This document shows, piece by piece, positions 26,807 through 35,685 of a DNA stretch of 46,279 nucleotides; positions within the stretch are counted from its first letter, which is position 1, and each line of letters opens with the position of its first letter. Source of the DNA: Bacteroidota bacterium (GTDB lineage Bacteria > Bacteroidota > Ignavibacteria > SZUA-365). The translations under genes were made by a program, and so were the position numbers. The stretch lies in contig QKAF01000013.1 in assembly GCA_003246455.1 (NCBI GenBank), forward strand, positions 1 to 46,279, given 5' to 3'. The notes beneath the pieces are model-generated. The model was not told where the DNA came from. It saw nothing but the letters and a program-made list of their open reading frames with translations, and made no database searches.

Positions 26807-27615
26807 TCGAAGAACAGGGCAGACGGTATCGCCTCCTGATTGAATATGACGGCACGGACTTCGTCGGATGGCAGCTGCAGCCGAACGGCCGTTCGGTGCA
26901 GGGCGAAATCGAACTGGCACTCCAGCGGCTGTTTCAGCAGCAGGTCCGTGTGCACGGGGCCGGACGCACCGACGCGGGGGTGCATGCTTCGGGCCAGGTC
27001 GCCCATTTCGATCTTCACAGCAGGCTGGATGCCGAAACCGTCGCGCGGGCACTGAACGCAGAGCTGCCGAACGATGTCACGATCCGTGAAGCCGGGGAAG
27101 TGGACAATGCGTTTCATTCGCGCTTCTCCGCCTCTTCCCGCTCGTACGATTACACCATCGTCCAGGAGCGCGTTTCGCTCATGCGCCGGCAGCAGTGGAT
27201 CCTGTATTCATCGCTCGATCATGGCGCGATCCGGGAAGCGGTCGCATCGCTCCGGGGAACCCACGACTTCACCACGTTCTCAAAACATGTTCCCGGAATG
27301 CCGCATCACTTCTGCCATGTCTTCGAGGCAGTCTGGGAGCACGATCGTACCGAAAACCATTTCCGCATCAAGGCAAATCGGTTCCTGCAGGGAATGGTTC
27401 GCTGCCTGGTCGGCGGCATCGTTCACGTCGGCCGCCAGCGCATCACCCCGCAGGAGTTCGCCGCAATGCTCGAGGCGCGGGACCGGGGACGCGCGCCGAT
27501 GCTGGCGCCGGCGCACGGACTCGTACTCACCCGCGTCGCCTATGACGCGGAAGAGCGCGCGCTCGTGAACGGGATCATGACCGAGCTGCGCATGGCGCGG
27601 GAGATGGAGGAGTAA
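26803..27615 (+). CDS. truA: tRNA pseudouridine(38-40) synthase
   Basis: A 270-residue TruA that converts U38-U40 of the anticodon stem-loop to pseudouridine. RYRLLIEYDGTDFVGWQLQP opens the protein; GAGRTDAGVHASGQVAHFD holds the catalytic Asp57; FLQGMVRCLVGGIVHVGR is the C-terminal signature. The ATG overlaps the glnE stop (ATGA), so translation is coupled. It converges on comEC with 44 bp between and no obvious terminator. Confidence 0.96.
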   Translation: MIEEQGRRYRLLIEYDGTDFVGWQLQPNGRSVQGEIELALQRLFQQQVRVHGAGRTDAGVHASGQVAHFDLHSRLDAETVARALNAELPNDVTIREAGEVDNAFHSRFSASSRSYDYTIVQERVSLMRRQQWILYSSLDHGAIREAVASLRGTHDFTTFSKHVPGMPHHFCHVFEAVWEHDRTENHFRIKANRFLQGMVRCLVGGIVHVGRQRITPQEFAAMLEARDRGRAPMLAPAHGLVLTRVAYDAEERALVNGIMTELRMAREMEE

Positions 27616-27659
27616 ACCGGGCTTCCCGCATCGCGAAAGGGAGGAGGGGAGGGAAACAG

Positions 27660-30080
27660 TTACGGGGACCAGCGGACGTGCGACACCTGCCTGCCGTCCG
27701 AGGTGAAAATCACCGCGCCTTCAATGTCCGTTCGATGAATCTGCGCACCCGCCAGCCGCAGACGCGTGAGTATTTCCTGACGCGGGTGATTGAACTGGTT
27801 ATTCCGTCCCACGCTGATAACGGCATACCTGGGCTTGACCTTCACCGCGAAACCCGGGCTCGTGCTCGTCGTACTTCCGTGATGCCCGACTTTCAGCACG
27901 TCCGCATGCAGAAACGAATCGTAGCGGGCGAGCATCTGCCGTTCCGCTTCGACATCGGCATCGCCGGTGAAGAGGAAACGGGTTTTTCCATAGACCAGCA
28001 GCACGACGACGGAATTCCTGTTCGACGGAGTGCAGTCGGTATCCGCGGGCGGCGAAAGAACGTACAGCCGCGTGCGCGACCCGAGCGCGAATCGGTCGCC
28101 GGCGCGGACATCACGCACGCCGCGGGTGCGCGACTGCATCAGCGCATACAGGGCGCCGCTTTCGCCGTCGCGTTTCCATGTGCAGCTGATGTAGGCGCTG
28201 TCGACGCGAACGCCCTCGAGCACCGCCTCGGCGCCGCCGCGATGGTCGTCATCCGGATGCGTGATGATGAGTCCGCCAAGCCTGGCGATGCCCCTCGCCC
28301 GGAGGTAGGGCAGGATGGTCTGCGTTCCGCTGCCGCTGCGCGCACCGCCGGGACCGGTATCGATCAGCCATGGCGCGCTCCCCGGAACTTCGATCAGCGC
28401 CGCGTCTCCCTGGCCGACATCGAGGAATGTCACCCGCAGCTGCGGATCGGGGGACGGTGCGAGCGCCGAACCGGTGATGACGGCGGTGAGAATGAAGAGC
28501 GCGAGGATGAAAAGTTTCTGACGCATACGTCCTGGGGTTGCGGCGAGATAAGCGATAGCCGAAACATACAGAAAGAGCACCGCGGATGGAAGCGCCGGCA
28601 GGTCGATCACGCCGCCGGGCAGCGCGGCCAGCTGATCGGACGCGATGAAGATCAGGTCGAGCGCACCGCCCGCGGTCGCGGCGAAAAGATGCGCGGGAGC
28701 GCTCCACACGGCCAGCGTCAGAACCGAGAGAATTCCGCAGCAGACCACGACGAATACGAGCGGGACGGCCAGGATATTGGTCAGCAGGCCTGAGGCGCTG
28801 ATCTGCCCGAAGTTCGCCGCGAGCAGAGGCAGGGTCAGCGCCTGTGCGGAAAGCGTGAGGGAGAGCAGTGCCAGAACCGTGTCCGCCGCTTTGCCCCGCA
28901 GCATCCGGGGGAGCAGCGATGTGAGGGAGTTCTGGATCCGGTCGTGGAACAGGAGAATGCCCAGCACCGCACCGAAGGAAAGCTGGAAACTGAGTCCGAG
29001 CAGACTGAGCGGATCCAGGATCAGAATGATCACGCCGGCGACGGCCAATGCGTTGATGCTGCTGCCGGGTCGTTGAAACTGTATGCCGCCGAGGAAGAGC
29101 GTCGCCATCAGCGAGGCGCGCGTGACGGGCGGCGCGAAGCCCGTCACCGCCGCGAACACCCAGAGAAATGCGAGCGCAATACCGGCGCGCAGCGGGAAAC
29201 GCAGCCGCTCGAACGGGACGAACGCCATCATGAGCACGATGCCTGCATGCAGTCCCGAGACCGCGAGGATATGCATGATCCCGGAGCGCCGGAAATCGTC
29301 GAGCGTTTCGGCATCGATCCCGCTTCTGTCTCCGAGCAGCAGTCCGGTCATCACGGCCGCCGGGTGAGGGGGATACAGGCGGGTGATGGCGTCGCGCACG
29401 GCGTCGCGCAGTTCCCCGACCCGCAGCCGCCACCAGGCCGCTTCCCCGCGCGCGATGAGACGGAGATCGCTTCCTTTCGACGCGGACGCCTGGAGCAGCG
29501 CGCCTTCCTGCAGCATCCAGCTGCGTGCGTCGAAGGCGTGCGGATTGCGCGGCGGCCGCGGAACACGCAGCCGGCAGCGGATCTCGACGGCGTCGCCGAC
29601 CTGCAGCCGCAGCAGCGTGTCGCTGCTGTCGAAACGGCTGCGGTTATATGAAAACAGCACGGTGCCCGCAGCCGCGGCCGAGTTCTGGCCGTCGATCACA
29701 CGTGTGATACGGAGGATGCACCTCTGACGATCGGACGTGGCGCGCGGATGCGACGCGACGACTCCATGAAGCCGTACTTTCTCCCTCCGATCGGCGTACG
29801 GCAGGAGATCGGCGGGGAAGCGCGCAAGGGCCGCCGCGCCGCTCAGCATACCGGCGAGAAGGAGGAGCAGAACCAGGCAGACGTCGCGGGGCAGCTGCAG
29901 CGCGGGCTGACGGCGTGCCGCGAGCAGGAAGAAAACCGCGCATGCAAATACCGTCGCGGCAGCGGCGAGGATCACGCGATCACCGCACGGCGCATGCCAT
30001 TGCAGAATGATCCCCGCGGAGAAGAATAGGAAAATGCGCATCGCCGGAAGGAGCGCGATGCGGCGCCAAGGATGACGCAT
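27660..30080 (-). CDS. comEC: ComEC/Rec2 DNA-uptake channel protein
   Basis: An 806-residue full three-part ComEC. N-terminal membrane helices and an OB-like DUF4131 region come first (about 1-200, with LHGVVASHPRATSDRQRCIL). The central Competence permease domain follows (about 230-500, GLLLGDRSGIDAETLDDFRRSGIMHILAVSGLHAG is its entry). Last is a C-terminal metallo-β-lactamase-like nuclease domain with VTFLDVGQGDAALIE and HPDDDHRGG (His608-His613). ComEC carries single-stranded DNA across the inner membrane; the intact MBL motif suggests a nuclease-competent form. It lies 70 bp downstream of the phosphatase-like gene and may share its transcript. No other com or pilus gene is in the window. 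Confidence 0.93.
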   Translation of the reverse strand: MRHPWRRIALLPAMRIFLFFSAGIILQWHAPCGDRVILAAAATVFACAVFFLLAARRQPALQLPRDVCLVLLLLLAGMLSGAAALARFPADLLPYADRREKVRLHGVVASHPRATSDRQRCILRITRVIDGQNSAAAAGTVLFSYNRSRFDSSDTLLRLQVGDAVEIRCRLRVPRPPRNPHAFDARSWMLQEGALLQASASKGSDLRLIARGEAAWWRLRVGELRDAVRDAITRLYPPHPAAVMTGLLLGDRSGIDAETLDDFRRSGIMHILAVSGLHAGIVLMMAFVPFERLRFPLRAGIALAFLWVFAAVTGFAPPVTRASLMATLFLGGIQFQRPGSSINALAVAGVIILILDPLSLLGLSFQLSFGAVLGILLFHDRIQNSLTSLLPRMLRGKAADTVLALLSLTLSAQALTLPLLAANFGQISASGLLTNILAVPLVFVVVCCGILSVLTLAVWSAPAHLFAATAGGALDLIFIASDQLAALPGGVIDLPALPSAVLFLYVSAIAYLAATPGRMRQKLFILALFILTAVITGSALAPSPDPQLRVTFLDVGQGDAALIEVPGSAPWLIDTGPGGARSGSGTQTILPYLRARGIARLGGLIITHPDDDHRGGAEAVLEGVRVDSAYISCTWKRDGESGALYALMQSRTRGVRDVRAGDRFALGSRTRLYVLSPPADTDCTPSNRNSVVVLLVYGKTRFLFTGDADVEAERQMLARYDSFLHADVLKVGHHGSTTSTSPGFAVKVKPRYAVISVGRNNQFNHPRQEILTRLRLAGAQIHRTDIEGAVIFTSDGRQVSHVRWSP

Positions 30081-30150
30081 GTCTGATCTCCCGCTTCATT
30101 GAGATTCGCGGTCGGCCCGTTTCCCTGAAAATGCGAATGGCCGTCCGGCG

Positions 30151-31110
30151 CTATCCCAAAAAGCTACGGATGGCGGGTACAAGATGCGAGAGAGAAAGCA
30201 GTCCGTCCAGGGGAAATCCCTCACGATTCCCGAAGAAGACGGCCGGCACAGGGTGACGCGTATGCGTCTTGATGCCGATTTCCTCCATGTTGCCGTGATC
30301 GCTCGTCACGATGACCAGCGTGTTCGCAAGGTCTGCATGATCATACACCCCGCGGAGCAGCTCGTCAACCTCCCCTAGGACGTGCCGCGCCTTGGCGCGG
30401 TTCATCTCGTGCCCCGCCTTGTCGGTGCGGAAGTACTCGAACAGAGTGAAAGCGTGCGTGTCGGCGACACGGGCAAGAATCGCCCCCGCTTCGTACGGCG
30501 TGGAGACCGGTGCGTCGGGATGCCCGATGGCGTGCCACCGCTCGGCGGTGATATCGGTGGAAACGGCAAGTCCTGCCTTCAGATCGTCGATGTCGCGGAA
30601 GGGTACGCCCGCGGTGAGGGCGGCGTACATGCCCGCGACAATGCGTCGCCGCGGTCCGTCGAGGTAGTCGAAAAACCGCTGCGGAAAGGCGTTCGCCAGG
30701 GCGACGGGACGGGAGCTCCCGTTGGATTTGAGCTGCGCGAAGATACTGTGAGCCTCGACGACCGGTTTCAGCGTCGAGTAGAGATAGGGCCCGAAATGCT
30801 GGCGGATGATGCGCGCCGCGTTGATGCCGGTGTACAGTGTCGCCTGTCCCGTTCCGCTCTGGGGGAGCCCCGCCACACCGAGGTTGGGATCGAGCGGGAT
30901 GCACGACGCGACGGCGCTTTCCAGGGTGCGGCTGCCGAGCGAGGGAAGCTCGCCGTCGAACAGGGCGGAGAGAAAGGGGGGACGGGTTTCGAAGAGCGGG
31001 TTGCGGCGCGGGTCCTTCACCCCGATGCCGATGCCGTCGAGAAAGACCAGCAGCACACGGCGCTTTTCCTTCCCGTGCGGGGAGGGGGGAGGAGGATCAG
31101 TACGATTCAT
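30151..31110 (-). CDS. Metalloenzyme-superfamily (alkaline phosphatase/iPGM-like) protein
   Basis: A 319-residue protein of the alkaline-phosphatase/phosphopentomutase superfamily. Metal and nucleophile motifs are in order: [11 protein letters not shown] (first Asp), [14 protein letters not shown] (candidate phospho-Thr/Ser), DKAGHEM (Asp/His), [12 protein letters not shown] (Asp-His), and [13 protein letters not shown] (His). It has no inserted domain like that of true phosphoglycerate mutase and is shorter than it (about 500). It is probably a phosphohydrolase or phosphomutase of unknown substrate. It overlaps the 3' end of dtd by 14 bp. Confidence 0.82.
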   Translation of the reverse strand: MNRTDPPPPSPHGKEKRRVLLVFLDGIGIGVKDPRRNPLFETRPPFLSALFDGELPSLGSRTLESAVASCIPLDPNLGVAGLPQSGTGQATLYTGINAARIIRQHFGPYLYSTLKPVVEAHSIFAQLKSNGSSRPVALANAFPQRFFDYLDGPRRRIVAGMYAALTAGVPFRDIDDLKAGLAVSTDITAERWHAIGHPDAPVSTPYEAGAILARVADTHAFTLFEYFRTDKAGHEMNRAKARHVLGEVDELLRGVYDHADLANTLVIVTSDHGNMEEIGIKTHTRHPVPAVFFGNREGFPLDGLLSLSHLVPAIRSFLG

Positions 31111-31582
31111 CGCCTGCGCCGTATTCGGATTTGCTCTTTACCGTCACGGTCACCGGACCGTCGTTCACCAGTTCCACCTGCATCATGGCGCCGAATTCTC
31201 CTGTTCCCACGCGGCGGTCGCCGAGCAGGACACGCATTTCCCCGACGAAGCGCTCGTACAGACGCTCGGCGAGCACGGGTTCGGCGGCATGACCGTAGCT
31301 GGGCCTGTTCCCTTTACGCGTATCCGCGTGGAGGGTGAACTGCGACACCACGAGCGCCTCACCGCCGGTGTCGAGCAGCGAGAGATTCATCTTTCCTTCC
31401 GTGTCCTCGAAGACGCGCAGCCGGGCGACGCGTCCGGCGAGGTATATCGCGTCGGCTTCCGTATCCCCGTGACGGACACCGCAGAGCACCAGCAGGCCGG
31501 GACCGATCGCGCCCGTGATGCGCGGATCGGTATCGCCCACGGTCACGCGGGCATGGCTGACACGTTGAATGAGAACACGCAT
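31097..31582 (-). CDS. dtd: D-aminoacyl-tRNA deacylase
   Basis: A 161-residue Dtd. It opens with [15 protein letters not shown], and carries the family motifs [18 protein letters not shown] and [19 protein letters not shown] (the Gly-Ala... cross-subunit loop). It hydrolyses D-amino acids and glycine mischarged on tRNA. The gene is 11 bp downstream of the SpoT-type HD gene and overlaps the next gene by 14 bp, so it belongs to a minus-strand operon. Adjacency of dtd to relA/spoT is known in other bacteria. Confidence 0.97.
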   Translation of the reverse strand: MRVLIQRVSHARVTVGDTDPRITGAIGPGLLVLCGVRHGDTEADAIYLAGRVARLRVFEDTEGKMNLSLLDTGGEALVVSQFTLHADTRKGNRPSYGHAAEPVLAERLYERFVGEMRVLLGDRRVGTGEFGAMMQVELVNDGPVTVTVKSKSEYGAGDESY

Positions 31583-31593
31583 GCGGAATCCGA

Positions 31594-32211
31594 TCAGGAG
31601 TAGAGTTTGCGCTTGATGCTGTCCATTTCCTCAACGATGCGATCGAGCATTTCGTTCTGCTCCTCACGCGCCATCGGGTAATAATCCCGCTCGGTTGCCT
31701 CGATGTAACCGAAGGGATTGCGCTTTACGCCGAATTCGAGACAGCGGTAATTGTCCAGCCGCTCGGCGAACTTGACGATTTTACAATCGATGCTGCTGAA
31801 GCGCAGTCGTTCGATGTACTCGGTGTCTTCCTGCTCCCGCTGGACCCCCATGAGACGGATATTCTTCGTGAGCACTTCCACGATGTAGGAAATGTAGGCG
31901 CTGAAATTGTACTTGATCACTTCGGCGGTGATGATTTCCGAATCCTCGAGCACGTCGTGCAGAAGCGCCGCGCTGATGACATCGGCGTTCAGGTAGCGGA
32001 GTTCGTGAATCACGATGCGGGCGACGCGGGAGAGGTGCCAGAAGTAGGGAGTGGAATCGTTGCGCCGCTGGTACTCGTGCACGCTGCTCGCCATTTCATA
32101 CGCGCCGAGTACGGTCGTGAGTTCGACGGGATCCAGTTTCGTCGCGATGGCGTCGATCAGTTCCTGGCGCGTGAAATGGGTCTGATTGTATAGCGGAAGC
32201 GTAGATTCCAT
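31594..32211 (-). CDS. RelA/SpoT-type HD hydrolase, stand-alone
   Basis: A 205-residue protein consisting of the hydrolase (HD) domain of RelA/SpoT enzymes, with no synthetase, TGS or ACT part. Key residues aligned to Rel hydrolase: His59 (YFWHLSRVA), His85-Asp86 and Glu89-Asp90 (ALLHDVLED), Asn154 (AERLDNYR). The position normally occupied by the metal-binding Asp of ADRLHN is Glu150 here. VEVLTKN matches the conserved TK turn. It may be a small alarmone hydrolase degrading (p)ppGpp, or have another nucleotide substrate. The start is set at 32211 because an earlier ATG (32283) lies inside the preceding gene's terminator; 32235 is another option. Confidence 0.82.
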   Translation of the reverse strand: MESTLPLYNQTHFTRQELIDAIATKLDPVELTTVLGAYEMASSVHEYQRRNDSTPYFWHLSRVARIVIHELRYLNADVISAALLHDVLEDSEIITAEVIKYNFSAYISYIVEVLTKNIRLMGVQREQEDTEYIERLRFSSIDCKIVKFAERLDNYRCLEFGVKRNPFGYIEATERDYYPMAREEQNEMLDRIVEEMDSIKRKLYS

Positions 32212-32266
32212 AGCGTGCGTGCTTGCGGGTGACATGCGGGCGGTTCGTGTATCCGCGGTATCGGGT

Positions 32267-32302
32267 AAAAAAAAGCGGGACACCGCGGCTGCGATGTCCC
32301 GT
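32267..32302 (-). terminator. Rho-independent terminator for the GH57-like gene
   Basis: On the minus strand, CGGGACA pairs with TGTCCCG (32301-32295 with 32282-32276), with extra inner CGC/GCG pairing, followed by a run of eight T (32274-32267). It begins 16 bp after the GH57-like stop. Confidence 0.93.
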
Positions 32303-32317
32303 TTTGCTCGGGTTCGA

Positions 32318-34900
32318 TCAGTACTTGTTCTTGATGCGCGCGAAGATGTCCTCGATGGTCATCTTGTCGCCTTCGATCTTGATGCGGCGCCACTCGTCGG
32401 GGAAGGTCTCCGCACCGTCCCAGGTGCCCTGACCGCCGGAGTTGCAGTACTTGTACAGCAGATCGCCTTCGTCGAGTTCGACGATCAGCGTCCACTGGTT
32501 GTCGCCGTAGTTCTTGTCGCCGTTCTCGCCGTTGTCCCACATCCGGATGGTGTTCGGTTCCATGTTCGCAAGTTCCTTGCGGTTGCCTGCGATGAACACG
32601 GAGGTAATGGCTTCACGGTCGACCAGTTTGCAGAGGAAGGTCACGGTCGTGCGCTTGCGCGGCTTGCTCCATTCCGGGGAGAAGTCCGCCGGATTGACGA
32701 ACGCGTCGAACTTGGTCGGCTTCGCGAGGCCTGCCGTCACGTACGCGTCGGCAAGCTGGTTGCGGAACTGAACCTCGAACGGTTTCGGCGGCATTCCCTG
32801 CACGGAACTGCTGTTGAACAGCTGCATCCAGTGGGGGCTGGTCGCGGCGTAGAAGAAATTCATCGGCTGCTGCGTGAAGTTGTCGAGGTACTCGACGGTG
32901 GTGACTGCCGCGGCGCCCTTGCCCAGATCGGTGCGCGCCTGGCGGAGATAATCCCACGCCTTGTTCATCTCGCGGCTTCCGATCCACATGTTGAACTTGC
33001 CGTTGAAACGGGAACCGGCGGCCAGTTCCTTGATCCCGTCGAAGTCGTCGACCTTGTTGGCCGGGATACCGCGCAGGCGGTTGCCCTTGACGTATTCGCT
33101 CAGCGTCACGGAGACGACGGCGCGGGTCTTGAACAGCTTGTTGAGCTTGCGGTAGATCCCGTTCATGATGCCCTTGCCGTCGATATCGCGCTGGTAATAC
33201 TGCCAGGCATCATCGCCGTCGATCACGACCGTCACGAGCGCGTGCTTCTTCGGATTGTTCGGCGCCATGGCCAGCACGTTCGAGATGAAATCGTCGGCGG
33301 AGTTTTCCGCGTAGTAATTGCGGTAGCTCCAGTTGATGCGGTTCGTCAGCAGGGAATTCGAGAACGCGCCGTACATGGTTTTGCCGTCGATCGTGACGGA
33401 GTAGGGAAGCGTGCTCGGAAGGTTTTTCGGTGAGGAGTTCTTCAGGACCTGCTCGTCGGAGACGAACCAGTCGAAGCCGTTGTCTTTCAGCAGCGGAATC
33501 ACCGCCGGGGAGATGGCGCCGAACGGTGCCACGTACCCGGTCGGGGTGTAATTGAAATACTTCTGATATGCGGTGAGGCTCATCTTCAGCTGCGCGTCCG
33601 CATCCTCGGGATGCATGTAGGCCGCGGGAAGGCTGACGTTCGGATCCGCCTGCTTGGCGATGTCGGAGTTGATCAGCAGCGGGAGGATCGCGTCGGAGTA
33701 CGACGACGCCGCCAGTTCGAGCTGTCCGATCATCGCGCGGCTGTCGAATTTCGTCTTGTCGAAGGCCGGCTGAATACTGGCCATGATATACCAAGCGGAA
33801 GCGACGATGCGGCGGCAGTCTTCTTCCGTGATCGCACGCTTGAGATAGTATTTGCCGTCGCTGCGGAAAGAAACGAGGTCGCGCAGGTCGAGCGAACGGT
33901 AGATGCGCGTGCCGGTCTGAATCAGGGGAACGCGGCGCTCGTAGAATTCACTGTCGAAATTGGAGAAGATCGCGAAGAACTTGAGCAGACGAAGTTCGTC
34001 CACCGTGTAGCTCGGATTGCCGTTCGCGTCGCGCCATTTCGCGTAGAGCTCCATCAGCTCGGGGAAGCGGTACAGCCGCACTTCGCTCATCGTGAATGCG
34101 TTCCACTCGTTCTTGTACAGCCACGCCTTGTCTTCGTCGGTCAGCTGCTCGGCCGGGGTGAGGCAGGCGTCGATCCAGGGATCGGTCTTGCCTTTCATTT
34201 CGCGGAGGAAACGCGCGGCGTCCATGTCGGCGGAGCGCGGATTCATCGCGCGGTACTTGGCGATATACGGTTCGAGCCGCTTGACGTAGATTTCCTGCAG
34301 CTGCCAGAGCAGGGTGGGAGAAAGAGCCACGGTCGCGTGCACGTTCGGATAGCGCTGGATCACGTCGGCCATCTGGAAGTAGTCGCGCAGCGCGTGCTGG
34401 CGGACGAAAGGCGCTTCGATGCGATCAGTCTGCGCGCTGTAATAAAGCGGCACGTGATGGCGGAAAACGATATTCAGATAGACGGTCCCACCCTTTTTCT
34501 CGTAATTATCATCAAGATTCATTCGTACCGGGTATCCCTGGGTACGCAGGCTGCCGTCATCCGAAACCGATACCAGTGAATTCAGACGACGGCCGTCGAT
34601 CGACTCGAACGTCAGCGGATTGGCCGGATCGATTTCGATGCTGCTGCCGTCAACCGAGTACGCGTACTGGTAGGTACCGGGAAGAAGGGGAACGGTCACC
34701 GACCAGGTACCGTCGCCTGCCTTGCTCATCGGATGCGCTTCCTTCGACCAGGCATTGAAATCGCCGACCAGCGAAACAGATGCGGCCTCGGCATTCGCGT
34801 ATACGAAAGAGATGCCCTCAGCCGTTTTTGTCGGCTGGGCATTGGCGAATACGGATACAAACAGGAGTGCAACCAGCAGGTGGAGGGAACTGCGTCTCAT
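32318..34900 (-). CDS. Secreted GH57-like protein flanked by CBM48-like and starch-binding-like modules
   Basis: 860 residues with a signal peptide (1-21, ending ANA-Q). An E-set/CBM48-like domain (about 25-95, VSLVGDFNAWSKEAHPM) comes first. A GH57-type catalytic region follows (about 140-650): FRHHVPLYY (His148, His149) replaces the HQP motif, ATVALSPTLLWQL is typical GH57, and VVIDGDDAWQYY supplies the expected acid/base Asp561. The usual nucleophile motif G-x-W-P-x-E reads GYVAPFGAIS, with Phe460 where Glu is expected. A CBM20-like domain ends it (about 755-845, FIAGNRKEL, YKYCNSGGQGTWDG). It probably binds α-glucan in the periplasm or outside the cell, possibly as a non-hydrolytic homologue. 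It is monocistronic. Confidence 0.8.
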   Translation of the reverse strand: MRRSSLHLLVALLFVSVFANAQPTKTAEGISFVYANAEAASVSLVGDFNAWSKEAHPMSKAGDGTWSVTVPLLPGTYQYAYSVDGSSIEIDPANPLTFESIDGRRLNSLVSVSDDGSLRTQGYPVRMNLDDNYEKKGGTVYLNIVFRHHVPLYYSAQTDRIEAPFVRQHALRDYFQMADVIQRYPNVHATVALSPTLLWQLQEIYVKRLEPYIAKYRAMNPRSADMDAARFLREMKGKTDPWIDACLTPAEQLTDEDKAWLYKNEWNAFTMSEVRLYRFPELMELYAKWRDANGNPSYTVDELRLLKFFAIFSNFDSEFYERRVPLIQTGTRIYRSLDLRDLVSFRSDGKYYLKRAITEEDCRRIVASAWYIMASIQPAFDKTKFDSRAMIGQLELAASSYSDAILPLLINSDIAKQADPNVSLPAAYMHPEDADAQLKMSLTAYQKYFNYTPTGYVAPFGAISPAVIPLLKDNGFDWFVSDEQVLKNSSPKNLPSTLPYSVTIDGKTMYGAFSNSLLTNRINWSYRNYYAENSADDFISNVLAMAPNNPKKHALVTVVIDGDDAWQYYQRDIDGKGIMNGIYRKLNKLFKTRAVVSVTLSEYVKGNRLRGIPANKVDDFDGIKELAAGSRFNGKFNMWIGSREMNKAWDYLRQARTDLGKGAAAVTTVEYLDNFTQQPMNFFYAATSPHWMQLFNSSSVQGMPPKPFEVQFRNQLADAYVTAGLAKPTKFDAFVNPADFSPEWSKPRKRTTVTFLCKLVDREAITSVFIAGNRKELANMEPNTIRMWDNGENGDKNYGDNQWTLIVELDEGDLLYKYCNSGGQGTWDGAETFPDEWRRIKIEGDKMTIEDIFARIKNKY

Positions 34901-35241
34901 AATACTCCGCGAAGGCTATTGAAGAGATAGAATAAGCTCAGGGCTCTGGAACTGATGTGCCATCAAGACGTCAAACTACTTTTTTATCGCTAGAAATGCA
35001 ACAAAATCAAAGGTGTTGCAGGGTATCGGGGGAGGCGTGAATCATGCGCACAGGGCAGTTGTACGGTTTCGCTCCGCGCGCGGTTCCGGCGTCTGTATGC
35101 CTCCGCTTCCGCTCCGATGCATGGCGGCGCTTCTCCGCATCCCTCGCCGCCGGTCCAAAGTCCGTGCCCCGCGCGGGGAAAAGCGCGTTTTTCCGTACTT
35201 TGCAGTGATACTCGGTTAAAGAAGAGAAGAAAGGTCCGCAG
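34901..35241. other. Divergent intergenic region
   Basis: 341 bp between the GH57-like gene (-) and the tilS cluster (+). It is AT-rich at 34960-35015. It holds two short TAnTTTG-like boxes facing outward (minus-strand TAGTTTG at 34978-34972; plus-strand TACTTTG at 35196-35202) that may be promoter -7 elements. No gene or RNA that I can support is present. Confidence 0.5.
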
Positions 35242-35685
35242 ATGGATATCTCACCCCAGGTCGAGCTGATTCTCGAATTCCTGCAGCAATATGCGCCCGA
35301 GGGACTCCGTGACGAGAAGCTTTTCGCGCAGTTCATGCAGCATGCCCAGAACGGCGGCAAGCAGGAGGCACTCGGCGCGCTCGCCTTCCACGGGAAATAC
35401 CTGCGGAACCTCTATATCACCATCCGCCGGCAGACGCGGGAAACGGAACTCTACGACAAGATCGAGCAGGAATTCTCCCGCGCGGTGAATGATTTCCACG
35501 GGATGATCACCGAGTTCGTCGCGGACGCGGACGCGGATTTCCGGGCGACGGTCGAACGGCATGCGCTTGCCGTCAGTGAATCCGGCCTGAAAAACCTGCT
35601 CGCGCTGGCGGAAGATTTCACCGCGCTGAAGAACCTCGAACTCGACTATCTCAAGGACGAAGGAGCGGACAGTACCGAGGAATGA
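35242..35685 (+). CDS. Hypothetical helical protein
   Basis: A 147-residue soluble, mostly α-helical, acidic protein with no signal peptide or known motif. A helical N-terminal half contains EKLFAQFMQHAQNGGKQEAL; the C-terminal half (ELYDKIEQEF through SGLKNLLALAEDF) has heptad-like hydrophobic spacing that could pair. AAAGG about 9 bp before the ATG supports the start. The stop overlaps tilS by 4 bp, making it the first gene of the ten-gene run. Function unknown. Confidence 0.75.
   Translation: MDISPQVELILEFLQQYAPEGLRDEKLFAQFMQHAQNGGKQEALGALAFHGKYLRNLYITIRRQTRETELYDKIEQEFSRAVNDFHGMITEFVADADADFRATVERHALAVSESGLKNLLALAEDFTALKNLELDYLKDEGADSTEE

Noticed and set aside
30108-30147. Hairpin between comEC and the phosphatase-like gene
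   Set aside because: Nine-base stem with a mismatch and about 21-nt loop, and no T-tract; too weak to call.
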